Shown here piece after piece: positions 50,328-57,537 of a DNA stretch of 64,000 nt. This DNA is from Facklamia sp050409585 (lineage in GTDB: Bacteria > Bacillota > Bacilli > Lactobacillales > Aerococcaceae), in assembly GCF_050409585.1 (NCBI RefSeq), contig NZ_JBNUPE010000009.1:17394-81393 (forward strand), read 5' to 3'. Both the position numbers and the translations under genes were made by a program. Under the pieces are notes generated by a model, which saw nothing but the letters and a program-made list of their open reading frames with translations, was not told the origin of the DNA and did no database searches. Numbering within the stretch: position 1 is the stretch's first letter; each line of letters starts with the position of its first letter.

Positions 50328-50448
50328 TCCGGTAAGATGCTAGCAAAATCGAGAAAGTTTACTAATTACAAGGCTGCTTAAAGTGGATAAGAATTTTAGA
50401 CCCTTACACTCCCTATGCTAAAATAGTATAAAATGTTAGGAGATTATT

Positions 50449-50928
50449 ATGAATCAATCAATGGAAGAATGGATAAAAGCTTTGGATATGGAAGCTCATC
50501 CGGAAGGTGGCTATTATTGCGAAGTTGAAAGATCACAAGACAAACTAAAAATAAATGGGAAAGAACGTTCTCTGTTCACTAGTATCTATTTTCTATTGGA
50601 AAAAGAAAACCCCTCACATTTTCATCGTTTAACTGCTGATGAAATATGGTACTATCATTACGGACAGCCATTGACCGTGCATATGATTTCTCCAGATGGC
50701 GATTATACAAATGTTACTTTAGGACTAGCTGTTGCGCAAGGTCAAGTACTGCAATATCGTGTTCCTAAAGGGACAATCTTTGGCTCAACCGTTGAAGATG
50801 GGTTTTCGCTCGTATCGTGTATGGTTTCACCAGGATTTGAGTTTGAGGATTTTGAGTTGTTTCGTTACCATGAACTGATCGAACAGTACCCAGAGTATGA
50901 AGAAATGATCCAATTATTGAGTAAATAA
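50449..50928 (+). CDS. Cupin domain protein (DUF985/cupin_5)
   Basis: A 159-aa single-domain cupin. Conserved features: MEAHPEGGYYCEVERS at the N-terminus, SIYFLLEKENPSHFHRLTADEIWYYHYGQPL with metal-type His/Glu residues, then YRVPKGTIFGSTVEDGFSLVSCMVSPGFEFEDFEL. This is the DUF985 family of uncharacterised metal-binding cupins. AGGAG precedes ATG. It stands alone, followed by a strong terminator. Confidence 0.9.
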   Translation: MNQSMEEWIKALDMEAHPEGGYYCEVERSQDKLKINGKERSLFTSIYFLLEKENPSHFHRLTADEIWYYHYGQPLTVHMISPDGDYTNVTLGLAVAQGQVLQYRVPKGTIFGSTVEDGFSLVSCMVSPGFEFEDFELFRYHELIEQYPEYEEMIQLLSK

Positions 50929-50931
50929 TAA

Positions 50932-50967
50932 AAATGGAAGAAGCAGAGTGTTTCTTCCATTTTTTTT
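50932..50967 (+). terminator. Terminator after cupin gene
   Basis: AAATGGAAGAA (50932-50942) / TTCTTCCATTT (50952-50962), perfect 11-bp stem, then TTTTT. Confidence 0.92.
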
Positions 50968-51188
50968 GGTAGTAAAGCTTATCTATTGGAATCAGCATCT
51001 ATCCAAGGGTTTTTACTATAGACCTTTATCTTTTGAAGGGTAGATTGTTGTTTTTTATTGATGAAGATGCTGCTGAATGACTTTCAGTTCCCTCACGTTC
51101 GGCGTTGATTGGTTTAAAGGAGCATTCTCCATTTTCAATTATTGATTTTCTTTACCTAAGAGATCGGCTGGGTAAAATAATTTCTCAT
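50968..51188. other. Intergenic stretch, no gene seen
   Basis: About 220 nt between the cupin terminator and the NSS leader promoter; no supported feature. Confidence 0.4.
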
Positions 51189-51217
51189 TTGACTTTCTGT
51201 CAAGCCTATTAGATAAT
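51189..51217 (+). promoter_or_regulatory. Promoter of NSS transporter leader
   Basis: -35 TTGACT (51189-51194), 17-nt spacer, -10 GATAAT (51212-51217); start expected near 51224. Confidence 0.7.
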
Positions 51218-51223
51218 TAAATA

Positions 51224-51440
51224 AATAAAAAAAGAGAAAGGAAATCACACAAATGAAATTCACCATTCATTCATGGCAGGCTTGGCATAGTTGAGTGGTC
51301 TAACTTCTGAAGTAAGAAGGCTAGGCTCACTTTATTTTTCATGTATAAATGGAGCCTATGCCAGTGTGATTTTTAATAGATAGTTGTTTAAAAGACACTG
51401 CATAGATCAATTTAAAATTGATGACGCAGTGTCTTTTTGT
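51224..51440 (+). promoter_or_regulatory. Leader-peptide attenuator with competing RNA structures
   Basis: The leader can form mutually exclusive pairings. A: AAATCACAC (51242-51250) with GTGTGATTT (51364-51372). B: GGCATAG (51284-51290, inside the leader gene) with CTATGCC (51356-51362). C: TAGGCTC (51322-51328) with GAGCCTA (51352-51358), which competes with B. D: terminator AAAGACACTGC (51391-51401) with GCAGTGTCTTT (51426-51436), then Ts. E: CAGTGT (51362-51367) with ACACTG (51395-51400), an antiterminator that competes with A and D. This is the logic of ribosome-stalling attenuation. Confidence 0.6.
51253..51294 (+). CDS. Trp-containing leader peptide
   Basis: ATG 51253 to TGA 51292-51294 encodes MKFTIHSWQAWHS, 13 residues with Trp codons at positions 8 and 11. 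AGAAAGGAAA lies about 11 nt upstream. The second TGG begins the pairing segment that closes helix B, so a ribosome stalled for lack of Trp-tRNA would open it. It sits 30 nt after the predicted transcription start and 230 nt before the NSS transporter. Two His codons flank the Trp codons, but the Trp pair is the better regulator. Confidence 0.6.
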   Translation: MKFTIHSWQAWHS

Positions 51441-51441
51441 G
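51391..51441 (+). terminator. Attenuator terminator
   Basis: 11-bp outer stem AAAGACACTGC/GCAGTGTCTTT with an inner AT-rich stem (ATCAATTT/AAATTGAT) and TTTTTG after it, about 90 nt before the transporter start. Confidence 0.85.
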
Positions 51442-51527
51442 TCTTTATATTGATATGAGCTCCATTTCCGCTGAAAAATAGGGTTAAAGGATTAGCTAGT
51501 AGCATTTCTAAACAAAGGAAACGAGGA

Positions 51528-52868
51528 GTGAAAAAATTGAAAGACAAAAAAATAATAGGAGAAAGAGATGGTTTTCAAAGTAGGCTAGGTTTTATTCTAG
51601 CATCAGTGGGTTCAGCGGTAGGGATGGGAAATATATGGTTATTCCCTTATCGTGTCGGTCAATTTGGAGGAGCGGCTTTTTTAATCCCCTATATTCTTTT
51701 TGTGATTATCATTGGTTTTACGGGAGTAATTGGTGAGATCGCGTTGGGAAGAGCGATGAAAGCAGGTCCTCTGGCTGCCTTTAAGAAGGCAATGGCTAAA
51801 AGAGGCAAGCCGTATGGCGAATGGCTTGGCTTAATTCCCACCATCGGGTCTTTAGGGATCGCGATTGGCTACTCGGTTGTCATTGGCTGGATTTTAAGGT
51901 TCACCTTTGGGGCAATCTCAGGTTCGATGATTCAAGCGGCAGATAGTTCAGCTTATTTTGAAAAGATTGCTGGGAATTTTGGAAGTATTGGCTGGCATCT
52001 AGCTGCACTCATCCTAACTTTTGGGATTATGCGAGTGGGCATTTCAAAGGGGATTGAAAGAATAAATAAAGTGCTCATGCCCGGATTTTTTATAATGTTC
52101 CTGCTTTTAAGTATTCGCGTGATCTTCTTACCGGGAGCAAGTCTAGGGTATGCCTATTTGTTTCAACCTGAATGGGAAGCGCTAAAAAATCCACAAACAT
52201 GGGTCTATGCATTAGGCCAAGCTTTCTTCTCCTTGTCCTTAGCTGGTTCGGGAACATTGGTGTATGGGAGTTATTTAAGTGAAAAGGAAGATGTGGTTAC
52301 TTCTGCGACCTATATTGCAGTAAGTGATTTAATAGCAGCTATATTGGCTGCTCTCGTTGTTATTCCATCTGTGTTTGCTTTTAATATGGACCCAACCGCG
52401 GGCCCTCCTTTGATCTTTATCACCATGCCAGCGATTTTTAAACAAATGCCAGCCGGTAACTTATTTGCCATTCTTTTCTTTATTGCAGTACTGTTTGCAG
52501 GGATTAGCTCCTTGATCAATTTATTTGAAGCTCCAATCGAAGCGCTTCAAGAAAAGTTCCATTTTTCAAGAGCAAAAGCGGTAGGAATCGTAGCGAGTAT
52601 AGCGATAGCCATCGGAATATTTGTTGAAAATGGCGCTATTTTAGAAAGTTGGATGGATATTGTGAGTATCTATGTGATTCCATTAGGCGCTTTGTTGGCT
52701 GGAATTATGTTTTATTGGGTATGTGGACCGGACTTTGCTAGAAAGCAAGTACAATTGGGCTACAATAAGACTCTGGGGCCATGGTTTGAGCCAATGGGCA
52801 GATATGTCTTTGTAGGGTTGACGATTTTGATATATATTATGGGAATATTTTATGGTGGGATCGGTTAA
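51528..52868 (+). CDS. NSS-family sodium-dependent amino acid transporter
   Basis: A 446-aa protein of the neurotransmitter:sodium symporter family with about 11 helices. The N-terminal signature GFILASVGSAVGMGNIWLFPYRVGQFGGAAFLIPY holds the Na+ and substrate sites of helix 1; SLAGSGTLVYGSYL and LFAGISSLINLFEAPIEAL are helix 6 and 8 equivalents. Bacterial members include LeuT and the Trp carrier TnaT. The Trp-codon leader upstream suggests Trp or another aromatic amino acid as substrate. Start is GTG 51528 or TTG 51537 (AGGAG at 51524-51528 favours the latter). Confidence 0.92.
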   Translation: MKKLKDKKIIGERDGFQSRLGFILASVGSAVGMGNIWLFPYRVGQFGGAAFLIPYILFVIIIGFTGVIGEIALGRAMKAGPLAAFKKAMAKRGKPYGEWLGLIPTIGSLGIAIGYSVVIGWILRFTFGAISGSMIQAADSSAYFEKIAGNFGSIGWHLAALILTFGIMRVGISKGIERINKVLMPGFFIMFLLLSIRVIFLPGASLGYAYLFQPEWEALKNPQTWVYALGQAFFSLSLAGSGTLVYGSYLSEKEDVVTSATYIAVSDLIAAILAALVVIPSVFAFNMDPTAGPPLIFITMPAIFKQMPAGNLFAILFFIAVLFAGISSLINLFEAPIEALQEKFHFSRAKAVGIVASIAIAIGIFVENGAILESWMDIVSIYVIPLGALLAGIMFYWVCGPDFARKQVQLGYNKTLGPWFEPMGRYVFVGLTILIYIMGIFYGGIG

Positions 52869-53346
52869 ATCGTTTAGTGCATTCAGATGGTTGCTAATAT
52901 GGATAATCCTATAATTTAAAAAAAGACATAGAAGCATTAAATTTAAGCTAAACGACTATCCTTAGTCTAAGATTATTAATGTTGAGCTAACAGAGTTGAG
53001 TCAATCTCTTAGTCATTTTAAGTTCAAACAATTAATCACTGTCAAAGTTTTGGGTAGTATTAAATTGTTTTGTATAAAGAAATATCAATGGATTATTTGG
53101 TATTTTGTTGAAGTAGAATAGGTGAAATAATTGCAGAATAATCAAATAGTGTTCTATTTATGAGCTGATGGCTAGGAGTCTTGTTATAATGATGATAATA
53201 GCCAATAATTAGGAGAGTGACCAGTTTTCAAGCATTCTATTTTAAAATTAAACGATTGGTTGGTGGGCTGTTAGAGTGAATATTGAATAAGATTGCTCTA
53301 ATAAAGTAAAGAAGTAAAAAAATGTGAATTTGTGAAGGAGTTGGAA
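52869..53346. other. Intergenic stretch, no gene seen
   Basis: About 480 nt of AT-rich sequence with a TATAAT at about 53184-53189 but no convincing coding frame or hairpin terminator. Confidence 0.4.
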
Positions 53347-53670
53347 ATGGAAAAAGTTAGAAAAATGCTGGTATATTTGATCGTAATAGCTTTTGCCTTT
53401 TATCTATTGCCATTTTTCATTAAAAATACAGGAAGTGGGATGTTGGTTTTACTATTGGCTGTCCCAATGACATGTTTTATATCATCGCTAATCTATGGAA
53501 TGAAGCACTCATTTAACTGGATTTTTCCAATGCTTGTTGTCTTGCTATTTATTCCTACCCTATTTATTTTTTATAATGAGAGTGCAAGTATTTATTCTTT
53601 AATCTATGGCGTTATTTCAGTGCTTGGAAGTTTTTTGGGAAGTTTACTTTATAAGAAAAAGAAGTTTTAA
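53347..53670 (+). CDS. Small four-helix membrane protein, unknown
   Basis: A 107-aa hydrophobic protein with about four helices and a KKKKF C-terminus. AAGGAG at 53335-53340 supports ATG 53347; the in-frame GTG at 53332 overlaps that site. No family recognised and no obvious partner genes; it lies at the border of a decayed phage/IS region. Confidence 0.6.
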   Translation: MEKVRKMLVYLIVIAFAFYLLPFFIKNTGSGMLVLLLAVPMTCFISSLIYGMKHSFNWIFPMLVVLLFIPTLFIFYNESASIYSLIYGVISVLGSFLGSLLYKKKKF

Positions 53671-53693
53671 AAGGAAATTCCAGTCTGTAGTTG

Positions 53694-53939
53694 TTAACAC
53701 CCTTTTAAATCAAGTGTTCCTACACAAGTGGTAAACTCTCGCTCATAATAGCCGTTTTTTTGATTTTGACGACTTTTTAAACGTTCATACTCATCGGCTT
53801 GAATATATTCTGTTCGTTGGTTTTCCATTAACTGATTAAATACTGTCGTCAAACTATTTTTAGATACCTCCTCTTTTACTGAATAATCAATAATAATTTG
53901 AACCACTTTGCTGTGTAGTTTAAAATGTACTTGGGTCAT
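53694..53939 (-). pseudogene. IS256-family transposase, N-terminal fragment
   Basis: ATG 53939 gives MTQVHFKLHSKVVQIIIDYS, then LTTVFNQLMENQRTEYIQAD and RQNQKNGYYEREFTT, all typical of IS256/mutator transposase N-termini, ending at a stop after 81 codons (the complete protein has about 390). The IS end lies at 54009-54033. A different lineage from the relic at 45003-45320. Confidence 0.85.
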
Positions 53940-54008
53940 GTAAGTCCTCGGTATGTTTTGGAGTAAAAACATTGTACCGTAAAAGGAGCTTTATATGGCT
54001 CTTTATCT

Positions 54009-54033
54009 TTTACACAATTATATGGACTTTATC
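54009..54033 (-). repeat. IS256-type terminal inverted repeat
   Basis: On the - strand GATAAAGTCCATATAATTGT followed by GTAAAAG, matching the typical IS256-family end that starts GATAAAGTCC. It marks the junction of the IS with the truncated tail-chaperone gene. Confidence 0.75.
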
Positions 54034-54410
54034 CGAATAACTCTAATATTGATATAGGTTCTTTAGAACTCTTTGAGAATGTAGCCTATGTCATGGCAAG
54101 ACATGGGGATAAGACGGTAGAAGACAGTCCAGAGGAATGGTTAGATAATTTTTCTACTTTTTCTATTTATCAAATCCTACCCCAGCTAATAAAATTGTGG
54201 GGATTAAATATTAAGACGGAAAAAATACTTAAAAAAGTAAGACCAATGACCACCCCCTTATTTTTATTAAGAGCAGTGGAACGTGGTCTTTCTGTTTTTG
54301 ATTTAGATTTACTCACCATTGGACTTATAACTGATATGGACACAGAAAAAACTAACGATGAGTGGAAAGATAAGCAAGTAGTTACACAGGAGGACTTTGA
54401 TAAACTTTAA
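54034..54410 (+). pseudogene. Phage tail assembly chaperone, 5'-truncated by IS256
   Basis: Open from the IS junction, reading PNNSNIDIGSLELFENVAYV MARHGDK split here at the internal ATG 54093, then EEWLDNFSTFSIYQILPQLI. This matches siphophage tail assembly chaperones encoded just before the tape-measure gene. The first ~15-20 codons and start have been replaced by the insertion sequence. ATG 54093 is internal, so a short product is possible but unlikely to work. It is a relic of a former helper-type prophage tail module. Confidence 0.75.
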
Positions 54411-54467
54411 ATGTATAGACATAGTATTGACGTATTTGATATAATTAAGCAAAAGGAGGAGTCAATT

Positions 54468-54767
54468 ATGGCTAAGTCAGCAAACCTAAATATAAGGATG
54501 AAACCGGAAATTAAAGAAAGGGCGGAGGAGATACTGAAATCCTTGGGCATACCTCCATCAAATGCAGTGGATATGTTTTATAGGCAGATTATTCTTAATA
54601 AAGGCTTACCTTTTGATGTAAAATTACCGGATGCAAAACTTGTTGATATTTTTGACATCTCAAGGGATGAATTAAACAAGATGCTAATGGAAGGGATAAA
54701 TGATTTAAAAGATGGGAAATATGAAAATGTGGATGAGGCTTTTAAATCAATTTACGATCAATTATGA
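54468..54767 (+). CDS. relB: RelB/DinJ family antitoxin
   Basis: A 99-aa protein. The N-terminal ribbon-helix-helix SANLNIRMKPEIKERAEEILKSLGIPPSNAVDMFYRQII is the RelB/DinJ DNA-binding domain; the C-terminus (KDGKYENVDEAFKSIYDQL) should wrap the toxin. GGAGGA 8 nt upstream sets ATG 54468; an open frame upstream is not used. Its stop overlaps the toxin start by 4 nt. RelB normally autorepresses the pair. Confidence 0.92.
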   Translation: MAKSANLNIRMKPEIKERAEEILKSLGIPPSNAVDMFYRQIILNKGLPFDVKLPDAKLVDIFDISRDELNKMLMEGINDLKDGKYENVDEAFKSIYDQL

Positions 54768-55078
54768 GCAAATATACTATTGTAGTATCATCTAGAGCCA
54801 AAAAAGACATCATTAAAATATATGAGTATATTTCTGCAAACTTGAATTCTGATTTATCCGCATTAAGGTTAATAAAGAAAATAGAAGAGTCTATAAGAGG
54901 GCTTGATGAAATGCCTGAAAGATTTAGAAGGTATAGAGATGAAGACTTAGATAAAGAGAATATAAGAATTTGTCCCGTAAAAAACTATCTTATTTTCTAC
55001 CGAGTAAATAATGGAGAAAAGCTAGTAGAAATAATCCGTGTTCTGTATTCAAGAAGAAATTACGAAGATATTTTATAA
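54764..55078 (+). CDS. relE: RelE/ParE superfamily toxin
   Basis: A 104-aa protein: YTIVVSSRAKKDIIKIYEYISANL, MPERFRRYRDEDLDKENIRICPVKNYLIFYRVN, VEIIRVLYSRRNYEDIL. This is the fold and C-terminal basic/Tyr pattern of RelE/ParE toxins (mRNA interferase or gyrase inhibitor; the YSRRNYEDIL end is closer to ParE/YoeB-like Txe variants). Translationally coupled to the antitoxin. The pair sits between two phage tail-gene fragments. Confidence 0.9.
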   Translation: MSKYTIVVSSRAKKDIIKIYEYISANLNSDLSALRLIKKIEESIRGLDEMPERFRRYRDEDLDKENIRICPVKNYLIFYRVNNGEKLVEIIRVLYSRRNYEDIL

Positions 55079-55108
55079 AGCACCTATCAAAAAGGGAGGT
55101 GCTTTTTT
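55077..55108 (+). terminator. Terminator after relBE
   Basis: AAAGCACCT (55077-55085) / AGGTGCTTT (55097-55105) then TTT. Confidence 0.88.
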
Positions 55109-55135
55109 GATGCCTAAAATTAAGGAGGTGATATA

Positions 55136-55210
55136 TTGGCAAATAGAATAAAGAAAATAACGGTAGAAATCGGTGGAGATACGACCAAATTACAGGCTGC
55201 ATTAAAATAA
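55136..55210 (+). pseudogene. Phage tail tape-measure protein stub
   Basis: A TTG start after AGGAGGTGAT encodes MANRIKKITVEIGGDTTKLQ then AALK and a stop. This is the highly conserved N-terminus of siphophage tape-measure proteins, which run to 700-1500 residues. Only 24 codons remain; the rest has been deleted. Together with the chaperone relic it preserves the original tail gene order. Confidence 0.8.
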
Positions 55211-55302
55211 GTAAATATCTTTAACGATATGAATCCATCAACGTTGGTAAGTGTTTAAATTAATAATAAATACTTGAATCAGCTTTTGAAAGGAGAGTAA
55301 CT

Positions 55303-55383
55303 TTGTCACAACAATTGACTTTAATAGAGTGGGTTGGTAATCTTAGTTTGAAAAAAATAATGAGGGGCTTAATCAATGTATAA
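55303..55383 (+). CDS. Possible 26-codon leader ORF before the binding-protein gene
   Basis: TTG 55303 after AAAGGAGAG runs MSQQLTLIEWVGNLSLKKIM RGLINV (26 aa) and ends at TAA 55381-55383, overlapping the solute-binding protein start at 55376. The good ribosome site and overlap could mean translational coupling; equally it may be a relic of a deleted gene. Confidence 0.3.
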   Translation: MSQQLTLIEWVGNLSLKKIMRGLINV

Positions 55384-56437
55384 AAAATTTTTAATAGCAT
55401 CAATGGCCGTTTTATCTGCATCCGTTTTTACTAGCACTGGACTTGCTAAAGGAATGGCACAAGACGAAAAGCGTACAGTAACGATTTATTCCAATACTTA
55501 TTATGACGATGCGCGTACGGTTCGGCTTGTCGAATTAGCTGAAGCTGAAGGCTTTTACTTGGAAATGGTAACCGCTCCGGGGGGAGATACTTACAATCGG
55601 CTACTGGCTGAGGCAAACGATCCACAAGCGGATGTGATTATTGGGATGGATGAAGCCAACTGGTTAAATGTACAAGAGCAAGTTGATTTACATGCTTTTG
55701 AACCAGTTTGGGCCGAAAACGTACCCGAAGAAATTATCATCGGCAAGGGTGAATTTTATCCTTTTGCTGAAGCGTATATTTTTGGGATGTACAATCCTGA
55801 ATTTATAAACCAAGAAGATGCTGTAAAAACATTGGAAGCGTTAGGCCAAGAAGAGGCGTTGAAGAATAAGTACCGTATTCCTTCGGATTTAGCAGGTTCA
55901 ACCAACCAAAAAATTATTCTTTCCATGCTAATGCAATACCGCGACGATGAAGGAGAACTTGGAATTTCTGAAGAAGGGTGGCAAAAAGTTGCGACTTATA
56001 TCAATAATGGCTACCAAGCACGTGAAGGGGAAGACCAATGGGTGCTTTTCCAAGAAGGCACAACCCCTTATAACTACTATCATATTTCAGGGACTGCGCT
56101 TGCCTTAGAAGAGTACGATGGCTTAGCATTAGAGCCAATCGTTCCAACATACGGTATTTTTTCCATGACTGAGCAAATCGGGATTTTAGATAAGGGAGAA
56201 GAGTATGATTATTCAGCGGCTGAAGATTTCGTAAACTGGTACGGCTCTGATGAAGTGCAAAAAGTTTTTGCTGAAGAATTTGGCTTCTTACCGGTGACGG
56301 AAGGTGGCCAAGAAGTGCTTTCCGAACCCCTAAAAGCATTATTAGATAAAATGGTCCGTATGGATGTTGACTGGGATTTCTACCGTCAGAATGTAGATAG
56401 TTGGGTAGAAAAATTAGAACTGGAATATATGCCATAA
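55376..56437 (+). CDS. ABC transporter solute-binding protein (Fe3+/phosphonate-type)
   Basis: A 353-aa extracellular binding protein. N-terminal signal MYKKFLIASMAVLSASVFTS ends near GLAKG; there is no lipobox cysteine, unusual for a Gram-positive binding protein. The mature part (RTVTIYSNTYYDD, ADVIIGMDEANWL, FSMTEQIGILD, FVNWYGSDEVQKVFAEEFGFLPV) is type II periplasmic-binding fold like FbpA/2-aminoethylphosphonate/thiamine binders. Next to its ATPase and permease genes. Substrate uncertain. Confidence 0.85.
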   Translation: MYKKFLIASMAVLSASVFTSTGLAKGMAQDEKRTVTIYSNTYYDDARTVRLVELAEAEGFYLEMVTAPGGDTYNRLLAEANDPQADVIIGMDEANWLNVQEQVDLHAFEPVWAENVPEEIIIGKGEFYPFAEAYIFGMYNPEFINQEDAVKTLEALGQEEALKNKYRIPSDLAGSTNQKIILSMLMQYRDDEGELGISEEGWQKVATYINNGYQAREGEDQWVLFQEGTTPYNYYHISGTALALEEYDGLALEPIVPTYGIFSMTEQIGILDKGEEYDYSAAEDFVNWYGSDEVQKVFAEEFGFLPVTEGGQEVLSEPLKALLDKMVRMDVDWDFYRQNVDSWVEKLELEYMP

Positions 56438-56454
56438 GATCATTCACGCCAAGT

Positions 56455-56486
56455 CCTCATCCTCATTTCGAGGCTGAGGCTTTTTG
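56455..56486 (+). terminator. Intra-operon terminator
   Basis: CCTCATCCTC (56455-56464) / GAGGCTGAGG (56470-56479), one mismatch, then CTTTTTG. Lies between binding-protein and ATPase genes; partial termination would give excess binding protein, as common in ABC importers. Confidence 0.75.
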
Positions 56487-56514
56487 TTTTCTTATTCAAT
56501 AAAGGAGTGGGCTT

Positions 56515-57537
56515 ATGCTTAAATTAGAATCAATCGAAATTCGTTATGGAGACTTTGTCGCGGTCAAGGGTGTTAATTTATCAATAAATAAAGGAGAATT
56601 TTTTACTTTATTGGGTCCTTCCGGTTGTGGAAAAACAACCACCCTTCGCGCCATTGCAGGCTTAACATTACCGAGTCATGGTAAAATTTTATTAAATGAA
56701 CAAGACATAAGCTATCAACCAGCTGAAAAAAGAAATATCGGCATGGTGTTTCAATCCTACGCTTTATTTCCGACGATGACTGTCTTTGATAACATTGCTT
56801 ATGGTTTAAAAGTAGCGAAGGTAAATCGTGAAGAAATTAAACAAAGAGTAGCCGAACAAGCGCAATTAGTCGACCTCGACACCACCCTTTTAACTAAAAA
56901 TGTTTCCCAGTTATCAGGTGGACAGCAACAGCGTGTGGCGATAGCAAGAACGTTAGTTACTGAACCGGATTTAATTTTATTTGATGAACCCTTATCCAAT
57001 TTGGATGCAAAATTACGCGAACAGTTGAGAGGGGAGTTGAAAGCTATCCAAGCGCGTACAAATCTTACAGCTGTTTATGTTACGCACGATCAACGCGAAG
57101 CTTTAGAATTATCAGACCGAATAGCTGTTTTTAATAAGGGGGAAATTCAGCAAGTGGGAACGCCAAGTGAAATTTATAATCGGTCAGAAACAGAATTTGT
57201 CTGTAATTTTGTCGGAGATGTCAATTTTCTTTCAGAAAATTTAGTAGAATGGCTGAACCGTCAAAGCGATTTCAAATTCGATCGATCGAAGCGTCATTAT
57301 ATTCGTCCAGAGAACTTGCATGTGCACAGATATCCTTCTGACAATTTAAGTTTTACGACGACCCTTACGAATAAAATCTTTCAAGGAGATGTTATTCTAT
57401 ACGAAGTTGAAGCGGGACCGTCAACACTTCGTTTTATGACGCTCAACCAAACATTGAACACCTTTCAGCCTGGCAATTCTGTGACCCTATCTTTAGATAC
57501 AGCAAGCATTTTATCCTATGAAAAAGGTGAGAGCTAA
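56515..57537 (+). CDS. ABC transporter ATP-binding protein (PotA/FbpC-like)
   Basis: A 340-aa ATPase. Walker A LGPSGCGKTTTLR near 38, Q-loop VFQSYALFP, signature VSQLSGGQQQRVAIA near 135, Walker B LILFDEPLSNLD, switch His in YVTHDQREAL. The C-terminal ~100 residues are a TOBE-like regulatory domain. Drives import with the fused permease that follows; the two genes overlap by one base. Confidence 0.93.
   Translation: MLKLESIEIRYGDFVAVKGVNLSINKGEFFTLLGPSGCGKTTTLRAIAGLTLPSHGKILLNEQDISYQPAEKRNIGMVFQSYALFPTMTVFDNIAYGLKVAKVNREEIKQRVAEQAQLVDLDTTLLTKNVSQLSGGQQQRVAIARTLVTEPDLILFDEPLSNLDAKLREQLRGELKAIQARTNLTAVYVTHDQREALELSDRIAVFNKGEIQQVGTPSEIYNRSETEFVCNFVGDVNFLSENLVEWLNRQSDFKFDRSKRHYIRPENLHVHRYPSDNLSFTTTLTNKIFQGDVILYEVEAGPSTLRFMTLNQTLNTFQPGNSVTLSLDTASILSYEKGES

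Noticed and set aside
54093..54410. Reading the tail-chaperone relic as a complete 105-aa gene
   Set aside because: The homologous frame continues upstream to the IS256 end, the ATG is internal, and no ribosome site precedes it.
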